Shown here one piece after another: positions 44,474-52,430 of a stretch of DNA of 64,000 nucleotides (positions are counted from its first letter, which is position 1; every line of letters starts with the position of its first letter). The position numbers and the translations under genes are program-made. The notes beneath the pieces are model-generated. The model had not been told where the DNA came from. It saw only the letters and a list, made by a program, of their open reading frames with translations, and did not search any database. Source of the DNA: Catenisphaera adipataccumulans (GTDB lineage: Bacteria; Bacillota_I; Bacilli_A; Erysipelotrichales; Erysipelotrichaceae); contig NZ_JACHHK010000002.1 of NCBI RefSeq assembly GCF_014202755.1, forward strand, positions 248,001 through 312,000, in the 5' to 3' direction.

Positions 44474-44487
44474 ATTTCAATAGAAAT
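44474..44487. promoter_or_regulatory. DeoR-type operator candidate, copy at the GRE gene
   Basis: ATTTCAATAGAAAT fits the pattern RTTTCA-WW-WGAAAY found three times between the aldolase and DeoR genes at 47.7-47.9 kb. It lies about 13 nt before the ribosome binding site of the glycyl radical enzyme gene. Confidence 0.55.
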
Positions 44488-44500
44488 ATAAGGAGGAGCT

Positions 44501-46912
44501 ATGGAGAACGCAGAACATTTTGGAACATTGACCGAACGCATGAAAAATTTCCGCGAAGAAGTGCTGGATGAAAAACCATATATCGATGCCCAGCGGGCCA
44601 TGTTGGTCACGGAAACATACCGGAAAAACCAACATTTGCCGCGCGTGCTGCTGCGCGCCGAGATGCTGAAGAACATCCTTGTCAATATGACGATCTACAT
44701 CGAAGACAAGACGCTGATCGCCGGCAATCAGGCAGGCAAGAACCGGAACGCACCGATCTTTCCGGAATACACGATGGAATTCGTGATGGATGAGCTTGAT
44801 ACTTTCGAAAAGCGGGACGGCGACGTTTTCTATATAACGGAAGAAACCAAAGAACAGCTGCGCAGCATTGCGCCGTTCTGGAAGAACAATACATTGCGCG
44901 ACCGCGGGGAAGTGCTGCTCCCGGATTGTGTAAAAGTGTTCATGGAAACAGGATTTTTCGGCATGGAAGGCAAGCTGAATGCCGGGGATGCGCATCTGGC
45001 TGTCAATTATCAGCGCGTTCTGAAAGAAGGGCTTCACGGCTATGAACAGCGGGCTAAAAAGCTGCAGGATGAACTGGATCTGACCGATCCGGATGCGATC
45101 GATAAAAATATTTTTTATCAGGCGGTCTTAATCGTGATCGATGCGGTGAAAAATTTTGCGCACCGCTACAGCGAATTGGCTGAAGAACAGGCAGAACATG
45201 CCGAAGGTGCACGGCGGGAAGAGCTGCTGATGATGAGCCGCATCTGCGATAAGGTACCGTATGAACCGGCTGAAACCTTCTGGGAAGCGGTTCAGTCGGT
45301 CTGGTTCATCCAGCTGATCCTTCAGATCGAATCCAACGGCCATTCGCTCAGCTACGGCCGGTTTGACCAATATATGTATCCCTACTATAAAAAAGACATT
45401 GAGACCGGTACGATGACAAAAGATGAAGCTTTGGAGCTGCTCTCGAACCTGTGGATCAAAAGCCTGACGATCAATAAGGTCAGAAGCCAGGCGCACACCT
45501 TGAGCAGCGCAGGATCACCGATGTATCAGAACGTGACGATCGGCGGGCAGACACCCGATAAAAAAGATGCGGTCAATGCGCTCTCGTTTGCCGTCCTTCA
45601 GTCCGTGGCACAGACGCGGCTGACCCAGCCGAACTTGACGGTCCGCTATCATAAAAATCTGAATAAACGTTTCTTCGATGAATGTATTGAAGTGGTCAAG
45701 CTTGGTTTTGGTATGCCGGCCTTCAATAACGATGAAATCATCATCCCTTCATTTATTTCATATGGAGTCAAAGAGGAGGATGCTTACAACTATTCAGCCA
45801 TCGGCTGCGTGGAAACTGCGGTGCCGGGCAAATGGGGCTATCGTTGTACCGGCATGAGCTACATGAACTTCCCGCGCATCCTGCTGGCAGCCATGAACAA
45901 CGGCGTCGATCTCACAAGCGGCCGGCGATTTACGAAAGGATACGGCTTTTTCAAAAACATGACCTCGTATGATGAACTCATGACAGCGTGGGATCAGACC
46001 GTGCGCGAACTGACCCGTTACAGCGTCATCACGGAGAATGCGATCGACAAGGCCTCGGAACGAGATGTACCGGACATCCTCTGTTCGACACTGACCGATG
46101 ACTGCCTGAGCCGCGGCAAGACGATCAAAGAAGGCGGTGCGGTATATGATTTTATTTCCGGGCTGCAGGTGGGCATTGCCAACATGGCCGACAGTCTTGC
46201 CGCCATCAAGAAACTGGTGTTCGAAGAAAAACGGATCACACCGGAGCAGCTGTGGAACGCGATCCTGGATGATTTCACCGCGCCGGAAAACCAGAAGATC
46301 CGGGAAATGTTGATCCATGAAGCGCCGAAATACGGCAATGACAATGACGACGTGGATCGACTGGTGATCGATGCCTATGATTCATATCTGGATGAGATCA
46401 AGAAATATCCGAATACGCGCTTCGGCCGCGGTCCGATCGGCGGCATTCGCTACGGCGGCACATCCAGCATCTCCGCCAATGTCGGCCAAGGCATGGGCAC
46501 AATGGCAACACCAGACGGCCGGCACGCGCATGAACCGCTGGCAGAAGGCTGTTCTCCGGCACACAACTGTGATAAAAACGGCCCGACTGCCGTATTTAAA
46601 TCCGTGTCCAAACTGCCGACAGAAAAAATCACGGGCGGCGTGCTGCTCAACCAGAAAATGACACCGGCCATGCTTTCGACGGCCGAAAACAAACAGAAAC
46701 TGGAAATGCTCATCCGCACATTTTTCAACCGCCTGCATGGCTACCACGTCCAATACAACATCGTTTCCCGCGAAACACTGCTGGATGCCCAGGCACATCC
46801 CGAAAAGCATAAAGACCTGATCGTCCGGGTGGCCGGATACAGTGCTTTCTTCAACGTTCTGTCAAAAGTGACCCAGGATGATATCATCGAACGAACAGAG
46901 CAGACGCTTTGA
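44501..46912 (+). CDS. Glycyl radical enzyme, PflD/YbiW-like dehydratase or lyase
   Basis: Oxygen-sensitive radical enzyme of 803 aa. The thiyl-radical Cys is C436 in SAIGCVETAVPGK with E438 two residues on, the GCVE pattern of dehydratases and CutC-type lyases rather than of pyruvate formate-lyase, and the glycyl radical is G779 in RVAGYSAFF. The neighbour set with a fructose-6-phosphate-aldolase-like gene is like E. coli ybiW/pflD. From recollection of recent work, such enzymes open 1,5-anhydroglucitol-6-phosphate to a deoxy-ketose phosphate that the aldolase splits. This substrate is a proposal, not read from the sequence. AAGGAGG precedes the ATG. Confidence 0.9.
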   Translation: MENAEHFGTLTERMKNFREEVLDEKPYIDAQRAMLVTETYRKNQHLPRVLLRAEMLKNILVNMTIYIEDKTLIAGNQAGKNRNAPIFPEYTMEFVMDELDTFEKRDGDVFYITEETKEQLRSIAPFWKNNTLRDRGEVLLPDCVKVFMETGFFGMEGKLNAGDAHLAVNYQRVLKEGLHGYEQRAKKLQDELDLTDPDAIDKNIFYQAVLIVIDAVKNFAHRYSELAEEQAEHAEGARREELLMMSRICDKVPYEPAETFWEAVQSVWFIQLILQIESNGHSLSYGRFDQYMYPYYKKDIETGTMTKDEALELLSNLWIKSLTINKVRSQAHTLSSAGSPMYQNVTIGGQTPDKKDAVNALSFAVLQSVAQTRLTQPNLTVRYHKNLNKRFFDECIEVVKLGFGMPAFNNDEIIIPSFISYGVKEEDAYNYSAIGCVETAVPGKWGYRCTGMSYMNFPRILLAAMNNGVDLTSGRRFTKGYGFFKNMTSYDELMTAWDQTVRELTRYSVITENAIDKASERDVPDILCSTLTDDCLSRGKTIKEGGAVYDFISGLQVGIANMADSLAAIKKLVFEEKRITPEQLWNAILDDFTAPENQKIREMLIHEAPKYGNDNDDVDRLVIDAYDSYLDEIKKYPNTRFGRGPIGGIRYGGTSSISANVGQGMGTMATPDGRHAHEPLAEGCSPAHNCDKNGPTAVFKSVSKLPTEKITGGVLLNQKMTPAMLSTAENKQKLEMLIRTFFNRLHGYHVQYNIVSRETLLDAQAHPEKHKDLIVRVAGYSAFFNVLSKVTQDDIIERTEQTL

Positions 46913-46919
46913 TACATAC

Positions 46920-46948
46920 CTCCGGCTGGATGACCAGCCGGAGTTTTT
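46920..46948 (+). terminator. Rho-independent terminator
   Basis: A perfect 10-bp GC-rich stem (CTCCGGCTGG / CCAGCCGGAG) with an ATGA loop and TTTTT follows the glycyl radical enzyme gene. Confidence 0.92.
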
Positions 46949-46954
46949 AGTGAC

Positions 46955-46987
46955 AAAAAAAGCTTGATCCCTTGTTTAGGATCAAGC
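46955..46987 (-). terminator. Rho-independent terminator
   Basis: The stem GCTTGATCC / GGATCAAGC with an 8-nt loop and a run of seven A on the plus strand (T on the minus strand) ends the aldolase transcript. Confidence 0.9.
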
Positions 46988-46994
46988 AATTGAT

Positions 46995-47681
46995 TTATGC
47001 ATTTTCCAGAAGATCAGCCATGGTTTTGCCGCCGGCGACTTTTTCAAAGTCTTTGACAAAATCATCGACCGCACCGTCGATCGCACGATTGTTGACCATC
47101 GCATCGATCACATTCGGCGCAGCTGTTGCGCCGCCGACACCATACTGTGCCAGTGCGAGCACCTGCTGACAGTTTTTAAACGAAGCGGCGAGCACTTCCG
47201 TATCAAGGGCGTTGTTATCCAGAATATCCTGGATTTCCATCGTGACCTGGATACCGTCATAGCCCATGTTGTCGATGCGGTTCACATAAGGTGCGACATA
47301 CGAAGCGCCGGCTTTGGCTGCCAGATATGCCTGCAGCGGTGTGTAGACAACCGTTCCGCAGGTCGGAACGCCTTCTTTTTTCAGCTCGCGGATCGCCCGG
47401 AAACCAGCCGGTACAGCCGGGATCTTGACGATCGTTTGTTTGCCGAACGCCTGATAGATCGCCCGGGCATCACGAATCATCCCTTCGGTATCAGTCGGGA
47501 CAGCCTGGACAAAGAGGAGACTGTCCGGTCCGATTATTTCACGGATTTGTTTCAGTGTGGTCACCGGATTCTGATTCACTTTGGATAGAATGGATGGATT
47601 GGTCGTGACGCCGTCGATCGGATATTCTTCAAAAATTCTTTTAATTTCATCGACATGCGCATCATCAATTAATAGTTTCAT
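46995..47681 (-). CDS. fsa: Fructose-6-phosphate aldolase/transaldolase-like protein
   Basis: Class I aldolase of 228 aa, the short transaldolase subfamily. The Schiff-base lysine is K86 in IVKIPAVPAG (K85 in E. coli FsaA), with VTTNPSIL at about 25-33, TVVYTPLQAYLAAKAGASYVAPYVNRIDNMG and GVGGATAAPNVIDAM. It cleaves ketose-6-phosphates or 1-deoxy analogues to dihydroxyacetone or hydroxyacetone plus glyceraldehyde-3-phosphate. AAGGAGG precedes the start on the minus strand. Divergent from the DeoR gene and sharing its palindromes, so probably controlled by it. Confidence 0.92.
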   Translation of the reverse strand: MKLLIDDAHVDEIKRIFEEYPIDGVTTNPSILSKVNQNPVTTLKQIREIIGPDSLLFVQAVPTDTEGMIRDARAIYQAFGKQTIVKIPAVPAGFRAIRELKKEGVPTCGTVVYTPLQAYLAAKAGASYVAPYVNRIDNMGYDGIQVTMEIQDILDNNALDTEVLAASFKNCQQVLALAQYGVGGATAAPNVIDAMVNNRAIDGAVDDFVKDFEKVAGGKTMADLLENA

Positions 47682-47708
47682 AGGTCCTCCTTGTTTACCG
47701 CATAGATA

Positions 47709-47722
47709 GTTTCATTAGAAAT
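47709..47722. promoter_or_regulatory. DeoR-type operator candidate, copy 1
   Basis: GTTTCATTAGAAAT, an imperfect palindrome, lies 28 bp upstream of the aldolase start, in its leader. Confidence 0.5.
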
Positions 47723-47791
47723 TTAAATAACTTTCATATGCAGTATCATCATACAAACTATCCCTATTATTGTCAAGCGTAAAAACAATAA

Positions 47792-47805
47792 ATTTCATTT
47801 GAAAT
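47792..47805. promoter_or_regulatory. DeoR-type operator candidate, copy 2
   Basis: ATTTCATTTGAAAT has perfect ATTTCA/TGAAAT arms and lies in the middle of the divergent promoter region. Confidence 0.6.
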
Positions 47806-47852
47806 ATATTCGTTGATTTTTCACCTATTTCAAGATAAAATAAGCACGGAAC

Positions 47853-47866
47853 ATTTCAAATGAAAC
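47853..47866. promoter_or_regulatory. DeoR-type operator candidate, copy 3
   Basis: ATTTCAAATGAAAC lies 26 bp upstream of the DeoR start and would allow autoregulation. Confidence 0.55.
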
Positions 47867-47892
47867 AACTATAACGTTAGGATGATGTATAT

Positions 47893-48642
47893 ATGAAAAA
47901 CCAACGCCAAAATCAGATCCTTGAACTGCTGGCTTCCAGAGGAAAAATAGAAGTCATTGAACTTTCTCAGATCTTTGAAGTATCCCAAGTAACGATCCGG
48001 AAAGATCTGAATGAACTGGAAGAAAAGGGGCTGATCCGCCGCGAACACGGATTTGCCGAGCTGCGCAGCCGAGACGATGTAGCCGGCCGGCTCGCATATC
48101 ATTTTGAGACAAAAAGAAAGATCGCCGAAAAAGCTGCAGAAATGATCCAGGACGGCGATACGATCATGATCGAATCCGGATCATGCTGCGCCCTTCTGGC
48201 TGAACAAATCGCGGAAACCCGCAAGGATGTGACCATCATCACCAACAGCGCGTTCATTGCTGACTATATCCGCAAAAACACCAACGTTCAGATCATTCTG
48301 CTCGGCGGTATCTATCAGAAAGAATCGCAGGTCATGACCGGACCGATGGTCCGGCAGTGCGCAGAGAATTATTTTGTCCGTTATTTTTTCATCGGCACAG
48401 ACGGATATACCGAACGCACAGGATTTACCAACAGCGATCCAATGCGTGCCCAGGCCGTACGCGACATGGCCGGCCAGACCGATGAAGTGGTGATCCTGAC
48501 GGAAAGTGAAAAATTCCAGCAGCGCGGTTCGATTCCGATCCATATCAAAGATCAACCCAAACGGATCATTACGGACAGTGCCGTTCAGAAAGATGTTATC
48601 CAGTCTCTTCAAAGCAAAGGATGTGAAGTGATCACGGTTTAA
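47893..48642 (+). CDS. DeoR-family sugar-phosphate-responsive repressor
   Basis: Regulator of 249 aa. The N-terminal winged helix is RQNQILELLASRGKIEVIELSQIFEVSQVTIRKDLNELE in order, followed by the DeoR C-terminal sensor with IESGSCCALLAEQ and FIGTDGYTERTGFTNSDP, where sugar phosphates bind in the family. It is divergent from the aldolase gene, with three matching palindromes between them and a fourth before the glycyl radical enzyme gene, so it is the likely local repressor and the inducer is probably a phosphorylated sugar in that pathway. Its stop lies in the terminator stem. Confidence 0.93.
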   Translation: MKNQRQNQILELLASRGKIEVIELSQIFEVSQVTIRKDLNELEEKGLIRREHGFAELRSRDDVAGRLAYHFETKRKIAEKAAEMIQDGDTIMIESGSCCALLAEQIAETRKDVTIITNSAFIADYIRKNTNVQIILLGGIYQKESQVMTGPMVRQCAENYFVRYFFIGTDGYTERTGFTNSDPMRAQAVRDMAGQTDEVVILTESEKFQQRGSIPIHIKDQPKRIITDSAVQKDVIQSLQSKGCEVITV

Positions 48643-48669
48643 TTGCCGGAAAGATTCCGGCAATTTTTT
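48641..48669 (+). terminator. Rho-independent terminator
   Basis: An 11-bp perfect stem (AATTGCCGGAA / TTCCGGCAATT) with an AGA loop and T run begins within the stop codon of the DeoR gene. Confidence 0.9.
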
Positions 48670-48756
48670 ATGGATCCAATGTATTTCAATGCAGGTCAGC
48701 AGAATTGGCAGGCACTGCCGGAGCCGATATAATGAAAGACACAAGGAGGATAAATG

Positions 48757-49536
48757 ATGCACAATGCGTTCATCGGCATTGCGGTCCCATTTCTGGGCAC
48801 GATCCTCGGTGCTGCCGGTGTCTATTTCATGAAAGAAGAACTGTCCGACCGGATGCAGCGGTTTCTGACCGGATTTGCGGCCGGGGTCATGGTGGCGGCT
48901 TCGATCTGGAGCCTGCTGATCCCGGCGCTGGACAGTGCAGCCGATCAAGGCAGCCTCTCCTTTATGCCGGCCGTGATCGGCTTCTGGCTGGGCATCTTGT
49001 TCCTGCTGCTTCTGGATCATTTGACGCCGCATCTGCATCGCTTTGCGGATGCGCCGGAAGGGCCGCAGAGCCACTTCAAAAATAATACCCTGATGATGCT
49101 TGCGGTCACGATCCACAACATTCCCGAAGGCATGGCCGTAGGCGTGGTGCTGGCCGGTTTTCTGACCGGATTTTCCGGCATTACGGCGTCGTCGGTCATG
49201 GCGCTTTCCTTAGGCATCGCGATCCAGAACTTTCCGGAAGGAGCGATCATTTCGATGCCGCTCCATGCGGAAGGCACAAGCAAGCATCGATCGTTCCTGT
49301 ACGGCGTGCTGTCCGGTGCGGCGGAACCCACCGGAGCGATCCTGACCATTTTGTTTTCCGAACGGCTCGTGCCGCTGATGCCGTATCTGCTGAGCTTTGC
49401 GGCCGGCGCGATGCTTTATGTGGTCGTCGAGGAACTGATCCCTGAAATGTCGCAGGGAAAACATTCGAATATTGGCGTGCTTGCGTTTGCGGTCGGTTTC
49501 AGTCTGATGATGGCACTGGATGTCGCGCTCGGCTAG
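48757..49536 (+). CDS. ZIP-family zinc/metal permease
   Basis: Divalent metal importer of 259 aa with eight membrane helices. The two metal-binding helices are clear: IHNIPEGMAVGVVL and IQNFPEGAIISMP, and GAAEPTGAIL in the next. A His-containing loop (LTPHLHRFADAPEGPQSHF) joins the two halves. Two adjacent ATGs occur; 48757 is 7 nt from GGAGG and 48754 is 4 nt. Its 3' end is 3 nt from the stop of the convergent AraC-type gene. Confidence 0.92.
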   Translation: MHNAFIGIAVPFLGTILGAAGVYFMKEELSDRMQRFLTGFAAGVMVAASIWSLLIPALDSAADQGSLSFMPAVIGFWLGILFLLLLDHLTPHLHRFADAPEGPQSHFKNNTLMMLAVTIHNIPEGMAVGVVLAGFLTGFSGITASSVMALSLGIAIQNFPEGAIISMPLHAEGTSKHRSFLYGVLSGAAEPTGAILTILFSERLVPLMPYLLSFAAGAMLYVVVEELIPEMSQGKHSNIGVLAFAVGFSLMMALDVALG

Positions 49537-49539
49537 AAA

Positions 49540-50436
49540 TCATCCGTGCCTGCGGTATTCCGTCGGTGTCATGCCGAACAGCTTACCGAACTGCGCCGCA
49601 AAATAACCCATCTCCCGAAAGCCGCACCGGCTGCCGATTTCATTGACCGGCCAGTCGGTCGTCTTCAGATAACCGGCCGCAACGATCAGCCGGTGTTTTT
49701 TCATATATTGGATCGGTGACAGCTTCAATCCTTCCCGGAAACAGCGCAGGCATTCTGTCGTGCTGACCGAAACCGAGCCGGCAATGTCCGCCAGCGTGAT
49801 CGGTTCGGAATAATGCGTATGGATAAACGCCAGCATGTTTTTTAGACGCTGTGACCGGATGATCGTTTTCAGATTGGCCGGATCACTTGCCTGATGATCG
49901 ATGTTCTGCGACAGCAGAAAAACGCATTCCGATAAAGCTGCCCGGATCCGGAATTCAAAACCGGCTTGTTCAGAACGGGCTTCCTCCCATGCGTCAAGCG
50001 CTCTTTGTATCAGTTGATCCTGCCAGGCGGTATCCGGCGACAGGATCAAAAACGGACAGTTGGGATCACTGATGAGCGGTTCCAGATATTTGTTCCAGAA
50101 GATACTGTGTTCATCACCGGCGATCAGCAGCGGGGAAAACACGAGCGAATGAAAATCAGCGTCCGGTGAACCTGGCGATGCGGCGTGCAGCACATTGGCA
50201 TTGACAACCATGCCGGCCCCCGCATGCAGACAGTGATCTTCCATCTGTACATGAAGATCCAGATCGCCTTTGGTGACAATGATGATTTCCAATTCATTGT
50301 GCCAGTGCGGCGGCACCGCATCAAACTGAGAAGCCGCATGATAACACGCAATTGGAAACGCTGCCGTTCCGTGCGTGACCAGTTCGCGGCCGAAAACATC
50401 GGTATCGACGTAACATCTGCAAGGAAGAACTGACAT
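49540..50436 (-). CDS. AraC-family transcriptional regulator
   Basis: Regulator of 298 aa. The N-terminal half is a cupin sensor (PHWHNELEIIIVTKGDLDLHV, LHAGAGMVVNANVLHAA); the C-terminal 100 residues carry both AraC helix-turn-helix units (ITLADIAGSVSVSTTECLRCF and VNEIGSRCGFREMGYFAAQF, then FGMTPTEYRRH). GGAGGG before 50436 fixes the start; longer frames to 50604 have no site. Divergent from the PHP phosphatase gene, so it may control it. The cupin probably binds a carbohydrate, as in the family. Confidence 0.9.
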   Translation of the reverse strand: MSVLPCRCYVDTDVFGRELVTHGTAAFPIACYHAASQFDAVPPHWHNELEIIIVTKGDLDLHVQMEDHCLHAGAGMVVNANVLHAASPGSPDADFHSLVFSPLLIAGDEHSIFWNKYLEPLISDPNCPFLILSPDTAWQDQLIQRALDAWEEARSEQAGFEFRIRAALSECVFLLSQNIDHQASDPANLKTIIRSQRLKNMLAFIHTHYSEPITLADIAGSVSVSTTECLRCFREGLKLSPIQYMKKHRLIVAAGYLKTTDWPVNEIGSRCGFREMGYFAAQFGKLFGMTPTEYRRHG

Positions 50437-50567
50437 AGAAACCCTCCGGTATGGCCATTTTATAATAGGAATTGGTGAATATTTTCTAATCCATTCCGCA
50501 TCTTCTGCTATATTATAACATTGAATGTAAAAAAGCGGCCGATTCGGCCCAGGGAGGTAAACAGAGG

Positions 50568-51341
50568 ATGAATGAAATCGATCAGACAAAAAGAACATTG
50601 TCAAGTTCAGATATCTGTGCGGACCTTCATACGCACACGATCGCCAGCGGACACGCCTACGGAACCATTCGGGAAATGGCTGCGGCAGCCGCAGATCAGA
50701 AGCTGAAGATCCTCGGCATCAGTGAACATGCGCCTGGCATTCCTGGTACGACGGACCCTTTTTACTACCGCAATCTCAAAGCCGTGCCGAGAAACTTATA
50801 TGGCGTCACGATCGTTCATGGATGTGAGATCAACGTATTGAACGACGGCGCCCGTTCATTGGATGATGAGATGATGAAATATTTGGATTACGCGATCGTC
50901 GGCATTCACCGACAGTGCTATCAAGATCAGGGCAGAGAACGGAATACCGATCATTTGATCAGCTGCATGCAGCATCCGAAGGCCCGTCTGGTTTCCCATC
51001 CGGATGATGATCATACACCGCTGGATTATTCACGCCTCGTGCAGGCGGCCAAACAATGGAATGTCGCGCTGGAAGTCAATGACAGTTCCTTTGCCAAGCA
51101 GGAAGAGCGATGGGGATGCCTGGACAATTACCGGTGCATGCTTCAGCTCTGCGAACAATACCGGGTACCGGTCGTGGTCAGTTCGGATGCGCATGATCCC
51201 AGCCGGGTCGGCTGTTTTGATCAGGCCCTGTCTTTTCTGGATGAGATCCAGTTTGACCGCTCGCTGCTTCTCAATTTAAATGAGAACCTAGGCCAGCTGC
51301 TTGCATTTTTTCAGCTTCGTGAGATTTACGTTCATTCATAG
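50568..51341 (+). CDS. PHP-domain phosphoesterase, YcdX-like
   Basis: Metal-dependent phosphatase of 257 aa. It opens with ADLHTHTIASGHAYGTIREM, the YcdX-type signature with the first metal His pair, then GISEHAPGIP, HGCEINV, VSHPDDD and VVSSDAHDPSRVG, giving a full trinuclear metal site. The role is dephosphorylation of a small sugar or nucleotide phosphate. GGGAGG and AGAGG lie before the ATG. It is divergent from the AraC gene and is followed by a terminator. Confidence 0.9.
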   Translation: MNEIDQTKRTLSSSDICADLHTHTIASGHAYGTIREMAAAAADQKLKILGISEHAPGIPGTTDPFYYRNLKAVPRNLYGVTIVHGCEINVLNDGARSLDDEMMKYLDYAIVGIHRQCYQDQGRERNTDHLISCMQHPKARLVSHPDDDHTPLDYSRLVQAAKQWNVALEVNDSSFAKQEERWGCLDNYRCMLQLCEQYRVPVVVSSDAHDPSRVGCFDQALSFLDEIQFDRSLLLNLNENLGQLLAFFQLREIYVHS

Positions 51342-51348
51342 ATCATAC

Positions 51349-51373
51349 AGCCGGCAGAAGCCGGCTTTTTTTT
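51349..51373 (+). terminator. Rho-independent terminator
   Basis: The stem AGCCGGC / GCCGGCT with an AGAA loop and eight T follows the PHP phosphatase. Confidence 0.9.
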
Positions 51374-51439
51374 CATGGTCAGACAATGAAAATGGGCATA
51401 AAATAGAAGCAAGAACCATTCGCTAGAAAGGAGCATACC

Positions 51440-51976
51440 ATGCAGTATACAAAACACTATTCATCGCCTTTGGGCAATTTGCTTTTAGCTGCCGATGAGC
51501 AGGGACTGACCGGTTTGTGGTTCGAGGGCGCAAAATATTTCGCTGCGACCCTGGCAGATGATCATGAAGAAAAAGACACGCCGATCCTGGAGGCGGCTTC
51601 CCGCTGGCTCGATGCCTATTTTGCCGGCAAGAGACCAGAACCTTTTCAGCCGCTGCATATCCTTGGCACCGACTTTCAGAAAACGGTCTGGGAGATCTTG
51701 CGGCAGATCCCATACGGCCAGACGACCACATACCAGGCAATTGCCCGGCAGATCGCCGCACAGCGCGGCCTGGATCACATGCCCTCGCAGGCCATCGGCA
51801 GTGCCGTGGGACGCAACCCGATTTCCATCATCATTCCTTGCCACCGGGTCATCGGCACAAACGGCAGTCTGACCGGTTATGCCGGCGGCGTCAAGAAAAA
51901 AGCCGCTCTGTTGAAATTGGAGCAGGCTTATACGGATGAAATGTTTATTCCCGAGAAAGAAGAGCTAGCGGCTTAG
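51440..51976 (+). CDS. ogt: O6-alkylguanine-DNA alkyltransferase
   Basis: DNA repair protein of 178 aa that takes the alkyl group from O6-alkylguanine onto its own cysteine. The active site is IIIPCHRVIG, with the helix-turn-helix TTTYQAIARQIAAQRG and the Asn-containing IGTNGSLTGYAGG substrate loop. AAAGGAG lies before the ATG. The 3' end overlaps the convergent GNAT gene by 12 nt. Family firm; ogt and ada-C types cannot be told apart. Confidence 0.92.
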   Translation: MQYTKHYSSPLGNLLLAADEQGLTGLWFEGAKYFAATLADDHEEKDTPILEAASRWLDAYFAGKRPEPFQPLHILGTDFQKTVWEILRQIPYGQTTTYQAIARQIAAQRGLDHMPSQAIGSAVGRNPISIIIPCHRVIGTNGSLTGYAGGVKKKAALLKLEQAYTDEMFIPEKEELAA

Positions 51977-52429
51977 TTTCATATAGCCCTGCAGATCTTC
52001 GAACCCAAGCTGTTCATACATCGGCCGGCCGTCATCGGAAGTTTCCAGGTAGATTTTTTCCACGTGCCGTTCTCGGGCTTGGTTGATCAGCCAGCGGACG
52101 ATCTGCTTGCCGGCGCCTTGATGGCGGTAGGGCTGCCGTGTATAGATGTTCATCAAATAGCCGCATGTTCCCGAACGGTTATCCGGAGACGGCATTTCAC
52201 GCTGCAGACAAATGCCGCCGCAGCCGATGATCTCGCCGTCTGCCAGCGCAAAACACGCAATATGATGTTCTTCCGGCAAGGCGTGCAGATAATACTGACG
52301 GTTGTTTTCATACAGTTCCGGATCCTTATCATCGTCCGGCAGATCAAAAACTTCATGCAGCACTTCCATGCGCCAGGCCATCAGTACGTCCAGATCTTTC
52401 AGATCGGCCTGTTTGATTTCTATTGTCAT
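51965..52429 (-). CDS. GNAT-family N-acetyltransferase
   Basis: Acetyltransferase of 154 aa with the acetyl-CoA loop RQPYRHQGAGKQIVRWLI and an acceptor-binding ICLQREMPSP before it, then ERHVEKIYLETSDDGRPMYEQLGF as strands 5-6. Substrate unknown. It starts one nt after the stop of the adenylation-domain gene and shares its transcript. The ribosome site is weak (GAAGGGA, 14 nt away), which suggests coupling. Confidence 0.87.
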   Translation of the reverse strand: MTIEIKQADLKDLDVLMAWRMEVLHEVFDLPDDDKDPELYENNRQYYLHALPEEHHIACFALADGEIIGCGGICLQREMPSPDNRSGTCGYLMNIYTRQPYRHQGAGKQIVRWLINQARERHVEKIYLETSDDGRPMYEQLGFEDLQGYMKLSR

Positions 52430-52430
52430 C

